64,000 nt of DNA from Agarivorans gilvus (lineage in GTDB: Bacteria > Pseudomonadota > Gammaproteobacteria > Enterobacterales > Celerinatantimonadaceae): assembly GCF_001420915.1 (NCBI RefSeq), contig NZ_CP013021.1, positions 2,832,001 to 2,896,000 of the forward strand, written 5' to 3'. The translations under genes and the position numbers were made by a program. Positions 17,275 through 24,869 of this stretch are shown here, in pieces. Every line of letters begins with the position of its first letter. The first letter of the stretch is position 1. The notes under the pieces were generated by a model. That model did not search any database, had not been told where the DNA came from, and saw nothing but the letters and a program-made list of their open reading frames with translations.

Positions 17275-17901
17275 ATGCATCAAGAACAACAACTCAACCC
17301 TTGGTTTTCTATGTGGACCAAACCTCGCGCGACTATACAACAAATTATCGACAATAACCCTCAGCATCTGGTGCTGCTATTGGCGGCTGTTTCTGGGTTT
17401 GCTGAATTATTAGAACAAGCCCGTGTAAAGAGCTTGGGAGATAGACTTGAATGGCCTTACATTGTGGTTGCTACAGCAGTGCTTGGGCCAATCACCGGAA
17501 TCATTAGTTTGTATCTTGGTGGCGCTTTGATCCGTTGGGTAGGCTCTTGGCTGGGCGGTGAAGCCTCTGCTCAAGAGATCCGCGCCGCCATTGCTTGGGC
17601 TAGCGTGCTTACAATTTGGGGTTTGCTACTTTGGCTGCCAGAGTTGGCCTTATTTGGCCAAGACCTATTTACCACCGCCACACCGAAAATTGATGCCAGC
17701 TTATCTTTAGGTTTTGCGTTATTAGGCTTTTCCCTAGTAGAAATCATTCTTGGATTATGGGCCTTGGTGGTGCTTTTAAAATGTTTGGGGCAAGTACAGG
17801 GTTTTTCTGTGTGGAAGGCCTTAGCCAATCTAGTACTGGCTTTTTTGGTTATTATGGTGCCAATTATGTTGCTGGTGTTTGCCTTTATCGCTTTGGTTTA
17901 G
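17275..17901 (+). CDS. Yip1-domain membrane protein
   Basis: A 208-residue protein that starts with the short amphipathic NPWFSMWTKPRATIQQIIDNNP segment, diagnostic of bacterial Yip1-domain (PF04893) proteins, followed by five membrane helices (about 30-50, 62-85, 105-125, 143-165, 180-205). Bacterial Yip1 proteins have no defined role. AAGGAAG lies just upstream of the ATG. The degraded RDD gene follows on the same strand; RDD and Yip1 proteins are both small multi-span proteins of unclear function. Confidence 0.8.
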   Translation: MHQEQQLNPWFSMWTKPRATIQQIIDNNPQHLVLLLAAVSGFAELLEQARVKSLGDRLEWPYIVVATAVLGPITGIISLYLGGALIRWVGSWLGGEASAQEIRAAIAWASVLTIWGLLLWLPELALFGQDLFTTATPKIDASLSLGFALLGFSLVEIILGLWALVVLLKCLGQVQGFSVWKALANLVLAFLVIMVPIMLLVFAFIALV

Positions 17902-18009
17902 CGAAGCTAATTGTGTTGATTAGCTTTTTCGCTTTAACACTTGGGATTTAGTTAGAGGTTTGCCACATCGAGCAGGGAACGACTTTAAAGCTTTTTTGAA
18001 GGGATATAG

Positions 18010-18662
18010 ATGACAGAAGAAATACAACAAAAATGGATAGCTAACTTTTGGAAAAGGATAGCTGCATATTTGATTGATGGCCTTGTTCTGGGCGCGGTTG
18101 GTTTCTTAGTGGGCATAAGCTTTGAAGGTACGTTGATACAAATGGGGGGCTGAGGGCGCTTCGTTGGCTTTGTGCTTGCTCTAATTTATTTCGGCATTAT
18201 GAATAGCACGCTGTGCAATGGACAAACAATAGGCAAGAAAATATTACGCTTAAGAGTGGTTGACGGTGATAACAATTCCATCTCGCTGAGTAAGTCCTTT
18301 GTTCGTTACTTGATATTGGGCTCCCCGGTGTTTTTGAATGGCGTGCGTTTCTCTAACGATACTTCTCTAGCATTTTGGCTGTATCCGCTTTCTTTGATTG
18401 TTTTTGGTGGCTTACTTTCCATTATTTATTTGTACATATTTAATCGAGCATCTCGGTAATCTCTCCATGATCTTGTTGTGGGTTCTTACGTTGTTAATAA
18501 AAATGTGGAAGAGCAAGAGCTTGATAAAATTTGGAAACCGCATTTAGCCGTAGTGGCAGTTTTTTTATTGCGGCAGCCATGCTACCCGCGATTATTAGCA
18601 ACGTAGTATTGAATGAGTCTGTTAAAGAAAGTTTGGTGGCGGCTCAAGCTGAGCTATCATAA
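18010..18662 (+). pseudogene. RDD family membrane protein, decayed by two nonsense codons and one frameshift
   Basis: Conceptual repair gives about 217 residues: WIANFWKRIAAYLIDGLVLG, GRFVGFVLALIYFGIMNS, then NGQTIGKKILRLRVVDGDN, the RDD signature. Lesions: TGA at 18151-18153, where a Trp (TGG) would fit G-G-W-G-R; TAA at 18457-18459, where Gln (CAA) would fit RASRQSLHDL; and a T run at 18560-18566 that needs one more T to continue into IAAAMLPAIISNVVL and end at 18660-18662. AAGGGATATAG precedes the ATG. The longest uninterrupted piece starts around 18172. Three independent lesions make true decay more likely than sequencing error. Confidence 0.85.
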
Positions 18663-18899
18663 AGCTTGGCAGTAGTCGATTTTTGGTGTTACATAAGCTT
18701 AGAATCAAAACCTCGTAACATCACGGTTGTTGCTTTTAGGGTGGCGTTTGGGTGCTCCCTTAAGCAAAGATTGGATCTGCTTAGCTGTAATCGTTGACAT
18801 GAAATCCCCTTTGCCCATCATTCTTGTTGTGAAGCGGTAATGTTGCCCACCACAAATATCGCAACTTATGAGAACAAATGCAAACGAATGAGAAAGAAG

Positions 18900-18922
18900 A
18901 AAGCATCCTAACTGGATGCTTT
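18900..18922 (-). terminator. Terminator downstream of yicC
   Basis: AAAGCATCC, a five-base loop, GGATGCTTT. On the minus strand it is followed by CTTCTTTCTC, 38 bp after the yicC stop codon. In the plus direction it is followed by ATAAGTTATTTTT, so it may also stop rightward transcription from the RDD pseudogene. Confidence 0.65.
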
Positions 18923-18959
18923 ATAAGTTATTTTTATTAATTGAAAACAAATGTGAACA

Positions 18960-19820
18960 TTATTCGATGTTTTGGATCTGCTCTCTCATTTGCTCAATTA
19001 ATACCTTAAGCTCCACTGCGGCTTGAGTGATCTCGGCGTTAATTGATTTTGAGGCGAGGGTGTTGGCTTCGCGGTTGAACTCTTGCATCATGAAGTCGAG
19101 GCGTCGGCCACAGGCGCCGCCTTTTTTCAGAATTTTACGCGTTTCGCTAACGTGAGAGTCGAGGCGGTCTAGCTCTTCGGCTACGTCTATTTTTTGCGCT
19201 ACCATAATCATTTCTTGCTCGATGCGCTGCGGGTCGAGTTCTTCGATTACATCGGCTAAACGGCTGGTTAAGCGCTCGCGTTGCCATTCCATTACCGCGG
19301 GCATTTGCTCACGCACAAAGGCCACTTGTTCGGTAATTTTATCTAAACGGCTGGTAATCATGGTGGCGGTGTTGGCGCCTTCGCTGGCGCGGCTGTCGAT
19401 GAACGCGTTAAGGGCTTCTTGCCATGCTGCGAGTAGCTCTTTGCTTAGGGCATCGGCGTCTTGCTCTGGGGTTTCCATCACGCCCGGCCAACGCAAAATG
19501 TCTACAGGGTTGATTTGTCCGCCAGCTTGCTGTTGTACCCACTCGGCATTTTTAATCAGCTGTTCAGCTAGGCTTTGATTGAGTTGTAGCTCGCCACGCT
19601 TGGCTTGGTCTGCCTCAAAACGTAGGCTGCATTCTACTTTTCCGCGTTGCAGGGCTTTGCGGATCTTCTCTCGCAGTACCGGCTCTAGGGCGCGAAACTG
19701 TTCTGGCATGCGCCAGTAGGTTTCTAAATAACGTTGGTTTACGCTGCGAATTTCCCATGTGGCACTGCCCCAATCGGCTTTGATTTGGTGGCGTGCGTAG
19801 CCTGTCATACTGTGGATCAT
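18960..19820 (-). CDS. yicC: YicC family endoribonuclease
   Basis: A 286-residue protein starting MIHSMTGYARHQ, with the YicC_N domain, then the DUF1732 C-terminal domain (GRRLDFMMQEFNREANTLASKS, about 236-257), the most conserved part of the family. E. coli YicC is an Mn-dependent RNase implicated in decay of the sRNA RyhB. Position and orientation next to rph, divergently transcribed, match E. coli, which supports orthology. It has its own terminator. Confidence 0.92.
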   Translation of the reverse strand: MIHSMTGYARHQIKADWGSATWEIRSVNQRYLETYWRMPEQFRALEPVLREKIRKALQRGKVECSLRFEADQAKRGELQLNQSLAEQLIKNAEWVQQQAGGQINPVDILRWPGVMETPEQDADALSKELLAAWQEALNAFIDSRASEGANTATMITSRLDKITEQVAFVREQMPAVMEWQRERLTSRLADVIEELDPQRIEQEMIMVAQKIDVAEELDRLDSHVSETRKILKKGGACGRRLDFMMQEFNREANTLASKSINAEITQAAVELKVLIEQMREQIQNIE

Positions 19821-19885
19821 AGTTGAATGCCCTTAATAAATTTGTTCGATTATAACGACTATTGTTGGCTTAGTCAGGCAGGGGC

Positions 19886-19915
19886 GTGACCAAGTGCGCT
19901 AAAAGCCTATATAAT
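19886..19915 (+). promoter_or_regulatory. Sigma-70 promoter of rph-pyrE
   Basis: -35 GTGACC (19886-19891), 18 bp spacer, consensus -10 TATAAT (19910-19915), then a GC-rich AGCCGCG, which would suit growth-rate control. The rph ATG is 32 bp downstream. Confidence 0.6.
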
Positions 19916-19947
19916 AGCCGCGAATTTTAAACTACAGGGTTATTACC

Positions 19948-20661
19948 ATGCGTCCGAACGGAAGAGCCGAGCACCAAATGCGTCCAATTACTATCACTCG
20001 CCAATACACGGCCCATGCCGAAGGCTCGGTATTGATTGAATTTGGCAATACCAAAGTGTTGTGTAATGCGTCTGTAGAAGATGGGGTACCACGTTTCTTA
20101 AAAGGCAAAGGGCAAGGTTGGATTACCGCGGAATACGGTATGTTGCCTCGTTCAACTCATAGCCGCATGGGGCGTGAAGCCGCACGCGGTAAGCAAAGTG
20201 GCCGTACTCAAGAAATCCAACGCCTAATTGGCCGCTCTTTACGTGCAGCTGTAGACTTAGAAGCCCTAGGCGAATATACCATTGTGGTGGATTGTGATGT
20301 GATTCAGGCTGACGGCGGCACCCGCACTGCGGCTATTAGCGGGGCTTGTGTTGCCTTGCAAGATGCCATCTGGTGGATGATAGAACAGAAGAAACTGAAG
20401 GTTAGTCCACTTAAGCAGCTGATTGCCGCGGTATCGGTGGGGGTGGTTGATGGCACTGTAGTATGTGATCTTGAGTACACCGAAGACAGCGTAGCTGAAA
20501 CCGATATGAACGTGGTGATGTGTGAAGATGGCAACATGATTGAGGTGCAAGGTACTGCCGAAGGCGCGCCGTTTAGTCACCAAGAACTATTAGACATGTT
20601 AGCTTTTGCCAAAGATGGCATTAGCCAAATTAACGCCGCCCAGCGTGAAGCCTTAGCTTAG
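19948..20661 (+). CDS. rph: Ribonuclease PH
   Basis: A 237-residue phosphorolytic 3'-5' exoribonuclease that trims tRNA 3' ends. The length and the start MRPNGRAEHQMRPITITRQYTAHAEGS match the family. The phosphate-binding RTAAISGA and the RNA-contacting RSTHSRMGREAARGKQSGRTQEIQRLIGRSLRA are intact, so this is a functional RNase PH, unlike the truncated version in E. coli K-12. pyrE follows 16 bp downstream in the same transcript. Confidence 0.96.
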   Translation: MRPNGRAEHQMRPITITRQYTAHAEGSVLIEFGNTKVLCNASVEDGVPRFLKGKGQGWITAEYGMLPRSTHSRMGREAARGKQSGRTQEIQRLIGRSLRAAVDLEALGEYTIVVDCDVIQADGGTRTAAISGACVALQDAIWWMIEQKKLKVSPLKQLIAAVSVGVVDGTVVCDLEYTEDSVAETDMNVVMCEDGNMIEVQGTAEGAPFSHQELLDMLAFAKDGISQINAAQREALA

Positions 20662-20677
20662 TAAGTGAGAGAATAAG

Positions 20678-21322
20678 ATGAAAGCCTATCAACGAGAGTT
20701 TATTGAGTTTGCTTTAGCCAAAGGGGTATTAAAGTTTGGCGAATTTACCCTAAAGTCTGGCCGAACTAGCCCTTACTTTTTTAACGCGGGTTTATTTAAT
20801 ACTGGCCGTGATTTAAATCGCTTGGGTAAATTTTACGCCGCAGCTTTGGAAGATGCGGGTATCGCTTACGACTTAGTGTTTGGCCCTGCTTATAAAGGGA
20901 TCCCGATTGCTACTACCACTGTAGTGGCTTTGGATGAGCATTATGGCAAAGATGTACCCTACTGCTTTAACCGTAAAGAAGCGAAAGATCACGGCGAAGG
21001 CGGTAACTTGGTAGGCTCTGAGCTAGCTGGCCGAGTAATGTTGGTGGATGATGTGATTACCGCCGGTACCGCTATTCGTGAGTCGATGGACATTATCGAA
21101 GCGCATCAGGCGCAATTGGCTGGGGTATTAATTGCCTTAGATCGCCAAGAAAAAGGCAAAGGCGAGTTGTCGGCAATTCAGGAAGTGGAGCGAGATTATA
21201 AAGCTACGGTGATTTCCATCATTAAGTTAGCTGATTTAATTACTTACTTAGAAGAGCAAGGCAATAATCAACAGGCCTTGGCCGCAGTGAGCGCTTACCG
21301 TGAGCAATATGGCATTGCTTAA
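20678..21322 (+). CDS. pyrE: Orotate phosphoribosyltransferase
   Basis: A 214-residue enzyme of de novo pyrimidine synthesis that makes orotidine 5'-phosphate from orotate and PRPP. The PRPP-binding motif VMLVDDVITAGTAIRES (about 123-139) and the flexible catalytic loop NRKEAKDHGEGG are present. GAGAGAATAAG precedes the ATG. In E. coli the rph-pyrE spacer holds an attenuator; here the spacer is only 16 bp and holds no hairpin, so UTP attenuation of that form is absent. Confidence 0.97.
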   Translation: MKAYQREFIEFALAKGVLKFGEFTLKSGRTSPYFFNAGLFNTGRDLNRLGKFYAAALEDAGIAYDLVFGPAYKGIPIATTTVVALDEHYGKDVPYCFNRKEAKDHGEGGNLVGSELAGRVMLVDDVITAGTAIRESMDIIEAHQAQLAGVLIALDRQEKGKGELSAIQEVERDYKATVISIIKLADLITYLEEQGNNQQALAAVSAYREQYGIA

Positions 21323-21341
21323 ACTCTGTTAACGTTTCTTT

Positions 21342-21366
21342 AGGCGACCTTAGGGTCGCCTTTTTT
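21342..21366 (+). terminator. Rho-independent terminator of rph-pyrE
   Basis: AGGCGACC (21342-21349), loop TTAG, GGTCGCCT (21354-21361) and a T run to 21366, 20 bp after the pyrE stop codon. Confidence 0.9.
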
Positions 21367-21387
21367 ATGGGCTCATGCTTGGCTTAA

Positions 21388-22056
21388 CTAGCTATCGCGC
21401 TCCGACATCCGTGCGCCCACTAAGCTGGCGACTAAGATGGCCATGTAAAATACACCAAATACCGCCTCGGCAAAGCTGAAGAAGCGAGTGAGTGGATTGT
21501 TGGGGCTGATCTCGCCATAACCCAGCGTGGTTAAAGTGACAAAACTAAAATAGATGAAGTCGGTCATTTGCGAGCTCCAGTGTTCTTTGGGCACGCCGTT
21601 AAAAGCATCGTCAAACCAAACGTTTAGCATGGTATAGAGATGGGCCCAAGCGAGACCAAATAATAGGAAGATACAGATGGCACCAACAATCTTATTGCCG
21701 TCGATTTCTCCAGTAAATAAAACCTGTTTGAGTGCGGTCCAGGTGGTTAACAGCAAATAACACAGCACAATGCCGAGGTATAAACTGACTAGCCCCTTAG
21801 CTTCAAACCAAAAACTAAATAAAGCGAGTACGGTAGTGGTGAGTAAAAAGCCTATTCCGGCGGCAAACCAGAGTCGCTTGCCTTTAGCTTGCCAAACCCC
21901 AGCGGCGAGCACGATAACCATGGCTACTTGCAAATACTTAAAGCCGTCGCCTTGCCAAAACTGCTCTAAGCAAGCGGCTAAAAATATGTAGCCGATTAAG
22001 GCGATGGTCAAAAAATAGAAGTTATTTTTATCGCTCCAGCTTAATAACTTGCCCAT
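21388..22056 (-). CDS. Potassium channel family protein (one-pore, Ion_trans_2)
   Basis: A 222-residue inner-membrane protein with about five N-terminal hydrophobic segments and a C-terminal pore: DFIYFSFVTLTTLGYGEISP (about 177-196), where TLGYG is the K+ selectivity filter, followed by the last helix FFSFAEAVFGVFYMAILVASLVGARM. There is no voltage-sensor arginine ladder and no RCK domain, so gating is not evident. It lies between pyrE and slmA, a junction that is uninterrupted in E. coli. It is convergent with pyrE, whose terminator separates them. Confidence 0.85.
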   Translation of the reverse strand: MGKLLSWSDKNNFYFLTIALIGYIFLAACLEQFWQGDGFKYLQVAMVIVLAAGVWQAKGKRLWFAAGIGFLLTTTVLALFSFWFEAKGLVSLYLGIVLCYLLLTTWTALKQVLFTGEIDGNKIVGAICIFLLFGLAWAHLYTMLNVWFDDAFNGVPKEHWSSQMTDFIYFSFVTLTTLGYGEISPNNPLTRFFSFAEAVFGVFYMAILVASLVGARMSERDS

Positions 22057-22181
22057 ATAGTAAACCTAATATCAATGATTTAGTGATTAATTTAGCAAAT
22101 TAACTGAGGTATTGCAGAGTAAATCCTTATACTGAAAAGCTTGCTTGGGCTCGCAACTTGAAGGCTTAGCCTGTGTAGCGC

Positions 22182-22195
22182 TTGATGTAAATCAA
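22182..22195. promoter_or_regulatory. Perfect FNR box
   Basis: TTGATGTAAATCAA matches the FNR consensus TTGAT-N4-ATCAA exactly. A -10-like TATAAG sits at 22242-22247, which puts the box at about -65 relative to the expected start, in the range of class I activation of the downstream gene at 22274. The channel gene on the other side starts at 22056. Confidence 0.7.
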
Positions 22196-22273
22196 GCCCC
22201 TGAGTTAAAAAACTAAAACAGATGAAAATCAGCTTCTAAACTATAAGTACCTTGGGCTAACCGGAGAGCGGCC

Positions 22274-22729
22274 ATGCGCTTCAATCAGTTAAAATTGTTG
22301 CTTGAACACTTCGTGTCTTGTCGTAAAGCCATGCAAGCCATGTATCGTCGTTTAGAGTTAAATGCAGATTCTGAGCGAGTGCGAATGTTGTTGGCTTACC
22401 TGCAACATCAGGAAAAAGAAAATGCCGAGCATCTTGAAGATTTCATCAGCCAAGCCAAGCAGGAAGTATTAGACACTTGGACCGATATTCGCCTTGAGCA
22501 AGATTTACCGGCCAAAATAGCTAAAATAAGCCAACCCGCTAATATGAGCAGTGATGATGTAGCCAGCTTAGCATTGGAAACGAGTGAGCAGTCTTTGGCC
22601 TTACTGAGGGTGGCTAAAGATGAGTTGAGCATGTTGGGGGCGCGGCAATTTATTGGTAATTTGATTGAGCATCAAGAGAAGCGGCAACAGCAAATGGTGC
22701 ATGCGACTCATCGCTTAGATGATATTTAA
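22274..22729 (+). CDS. All-helical protein of unknown function, possibly ferritin-like
   Basis: A 151-residue protein without an assigned family. It looks like a four-helix bundle: helices at about 3-30, 33-62 (LLAYLQHQEKENAEHLEDFI), 95-120 and 122-145 (FIGNLIEHQEKRQQQMVHATHRL). Repeated Glu/His pairs (QHQEKENAEHLED; LIEHQEK) recall the metal-binding helices of ferritin-like proteins, but no complete diiron ExxH pair can be assigned. GGAGAG precedes the ATG. A perfect FNR box upstream suggests induction when oxygen is low. A bidirectional terminator follows. Confidence 0.7.
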   Translation: MRFNQLKLLLEHFVSCRKAMQAMYRRLELNADSERVRMLLAYLQHQEKENAEHLEDFISQAKQEVLDTWTDIRLEQDLPAKIAKISQPANMSSDDVASLALETSEQSLALLRVAKDELSMLGARQFIGNLIEHQEKRQQQMVHATHRLDDI

Positions 22730-22745
22730 GCCTTGCATAGAACCG

Positions 22746-22773
22746 AAAAAGCACAGCCCGAGCTGTGCTTTTT
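22746..22773. terminator. Bidirectional terminator between the FNR-box gene and mscS
   Basis: AAAAAGCACAGC (22746-22757), loop CCGA, GCTGTGCTTTTT (22762-22773). A and T runs on both sides allow it to serve both convergent genes. Confidence 0.88.
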
Positions 22774-22791
22774 ACTATCAGGCGACTTAGC

Positions 22792-23622
22792 TTAGTCGGC
22801 TAACTTTTCTAAATGTACGTCCATTTGTGGGAATGGAATTTCAATGCCTGCTTCATCTAAGGCGTTTTTAATGTTTTCCATTAGGTCGAAACGCGCAGGC
22901 CAATAGTCGCCACTGTTAACCCAAGGGCGAACCACAAAGTTGACCGAGCTGTCGGCCAGTTCTAGTACCGCAACTGTGATGTCTGGGTCTTTTAGAACTC
23001 GGCTATCGGCTTCACATACAGCGCGCAATACTTGTTTGGTTTGGGCTAGGTCTGCTTTGTAGCTTACGCCTACTACCAAATCAATACGACGCGTAGCGTG
23101 AGTCGAGTAGTTAACGATGTTGCCACCTAATACCGCAGCATTGGGCACTACAATTTGTTTGTTATCTGGGGTTTTTAATACCGTAGTGAAAATTTGTACT
23201 GATGCGACCGAACCTGCGGTGCCAGCAATTTCAACGTAGTCGCCAGCTTTGAAGGGGCGAAAACCAATGATTAGTACACCGGCTGCAAAGTTAGACAGAG
23301 AGCCTTGTAAGGCCAAGCCAACGGCTAAACCGGCGGCACCGATAATGGCAACGAAGGACGCCGTTTGAATGCCAATGCGGGACATGGCGGCAATAATCAC
23401 AAAGGCGATGATGGCGTACTTCACCATTGAGCCAACAAAGTGGCTGATGGTGCTATCCAGTTTGCGCGCATTCATCAGCTTTTCGATGCTGGCGGCCATA
23501 ACGCGTGCCACAATCATCCCGACAAACAGGATAAGAATTGCGGCGGCAATGTTAATTGCGTATTGAATTAATAGATCTTGGTTGTTTTCAAACCAACTGG
23601 TGCCTTCAGAAAATACATCCAT
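22792..23622 (-). CDS. mscS: Small-conductance mechanosensitive channel MscS
   Basis: A 276-residue channel that opens under membrane tension on hypo-osmotic shock. It has three N-terminal membrane helices; the third, GAAGLAVGLALQGSLSNFAAGVLII (about 92-116), is the Gly/Ala-packed pore-lining TM3. The MscS beta domain follows (FRPFKAGDYVEIAGTAGSV...TTVLKTPDNKQIVVPNAAV). I start at MDVFSEGTSWF, which has AGGG upstream and matches the family length; the frame is open 20 codons further but has no ribosome site there. Confidence 0.92.
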   Translation of the reverse strand: MDVFSEGTSWFENNQDLLIQYAINIAAAILILFVGMIVARVMAASIEKLMNARKLDSTISHFVGSMVKYAIIAFVIIAAMSRIGIQTASFVAIIGAAGLAVGLALQGSLSNFAAGVLIIGFRPFKAGDYVEIAGTAGSVASVQIFTTVLKTPDNKQIVVPNAAVLGGNIVNYSTHATRRIDLVVGVSYKADLAQTKQVLRAVCEADSRVLKDPDITVAVLELADSSVNFVVRPWVNSGDYWPARFDLMENIKNALDEAGIEIPFPQMDVHLEKLAD

Positions 23623-23725
23623 ATGGGTAGCCCTGTGCTTAGATAAAGAAGCTACAAATTTAGCAGCTTTTTCGGATCTCACAAGTGTCTATTTATTTTA
23701 CAGATAGTTACGTTGGCTTGGTGCG

Positions 23726-23752
23726 AAAATCGCCAGTAAGCACTGGCGTTTC
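23726..23752 (-). terminator. Terminator of slmA
   Basis: Minus strand: CGCCAGT, loop GCTT, ACTGGCG, then ATTTTCG; it begins about 12 bp after the slmA stop codon. Confidence 0.65.
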
Positions 23753-23759
23753 GACTCAT

Positions 23760-24353
23760 CTAACCTTGAATTAACTGTTGCTTTAAAAAGCCCCAATGAG
23801 TATCAAATTGAGCGGTGGGTTTGAGCTTAAATTCACTGCGCACATATTGGCTAATTCGCCCTTCTGAATAGGCCAATAATAAGGTAGCGAGGCTGCTTTC
23901 TTCGATTAAGAAACCTTGGCCTTCGCGCAGCCGACGTTCGCGTAGGATTTGCTTCAGTTGTACTTCTATTTTTTCAAATAGCACACTAACACGAGCACGT
24001 AAGCGTTCGTGCTCTCCCTGTAGCGCATCGCCAGTTAGAATGCGGCTTAAACCGGGGTTGCGCTCGGCGAAACCTAACAACAACATCAGAATGTGCTGAG
24101 TGCGATTCAAGGTGTCTTTTTGTTCTTCTTGAATCAGGTTAATGCGTGATAACAAGGTTTCTTCGATAAATTCAATTAAGCCTTCAAACATTCGGGCTTT
24201 GCTTGGAAAGTGTCGATACAGTGCGGCTTCCGATACGCCGACTTCTTTCGCTAGGCTGGCCGTGGTAATGCGTTGACCGTGGCTGGTTTCTAACATGCGT
24301 GCGAGTGCTTGCAGAATTTGTTCGCGGCGATTGCTTTTTGGTTTTCCCGCCAT
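23760..24353 (-). CDS. slmA: Nucleoid occlusion factor SlmA (TetR family)
   Basis: A 197-residue TetR-like DNA-binding protein that blocks FtsZ assembly over the nucleoid. The start MAGKPKSNRREQILQALARMLE and the HTH ITTASLAKEVGVSEAALYRHFPSKARMFEGLIEFIE are almost diagnostic. The position after coaBC-dut on the same strand is the conserved gammaproteobacterial context. Confidence 0.95.
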   Translation of the reverse strand: MAGKPKSNRREQILQALARMLETSHGQRITTASLAKEVGVSEAALYRHFPSKARMFEGLIEFIEETLLSRINLIQEEQKDTLNRTQHILMLLLGFAERNPGLSRILTGDALQGEHERLRARVSVLFEKIEVQLKQILRERRLREGQGFLIEESSLATLLLAYSEGRISQYVRSEFKLKPTAQFDTHWGFLKQQLIQG

Positions 24354-24403
24354 TGTTGTTCTTATCCTTTATTGGTCTATTAGCGTACTACTTGAATAAC
24401 CGT

Positions 24404-24859
24404 TTATTGAGTACCGGAGTGGCCAAAGCCACCTTCGCCTCGCTGGCTAGCAGCAAAGTCTTCCACCACTTCAAAGCTGGCCTGTACCACCGGTACAAAT
24501 ACCAATTGGGCAATCCGTTCGCCCGGTTCAATGGTGAAATGACTGTGGCCCCTATTCCAGCAGGAAACCATTAACTGCCCTTGATAATCGGAGTCAATTA
24601 GACCCACTAAATTACCCAGTACAATGCCATGTTTATGGCCAAGGCCAGAACGAGGCAAAATGGTTGCAGCTAGAGAAGGGTCGGCAATATGAATCGCCAA
24701 GCCAGTTGGTATTAGTTCGGTTTGGCCGGGAGCTAATTCCAAGGGCTGATCGAGACAGGCGCGCAGGTCTAAGCCTGCTGAACCTGGCGTGGCGTATTCT
24801 GGCAACGGAAATGTAGTGCCAATTCTTTGGTCTAGTATTTTAAGTGCGATTTGTTTCAT
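24404..24859 (-). CDS. dut: Deoxyuridine 5'-triphosphate nucleotidohydrolase (dUTPase)
   Basis: A 151-residue trimeric dUTPase that converts dUTP to dUMP and pyrophosphate, keeping uracil out of DNA and feeding dTMP synthesis. Conserved motifs in order: PGSAGLDLRA, LPRSGLGHKHG, NLVGLIDSDYQG, PGERIAQLVF and the C-terminal P-loop-like RGEGGFGHSGTQ. It starts 10 bp after the coaBC stop codon and is co-transcribed with it. Confidence 0.97.
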   Translation of the reverse strand: MKQIALKILDQRIGTTFPLPEYATPGSAGLDLRACLDQPLELAPGQTELIPTGLAIHIADPSLAATILPRSGLGHKHGIVLGNLVGLIDSDYQGQLMVSCWNRGHSHFTIEPGERIAQLVFVPVVQASFEVVEDFAASQRGEGGFGHSGTQ

Positions 24860-24869
24860 GTTTTTTTAA

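Noticed and set aside
18151..18153. Selenocysteine at the in-frame TGA of the RDD gene
   Set aside because: Family members have Trp here, no SECIS-like hairpin was seen, and the gene carries two further lesions.
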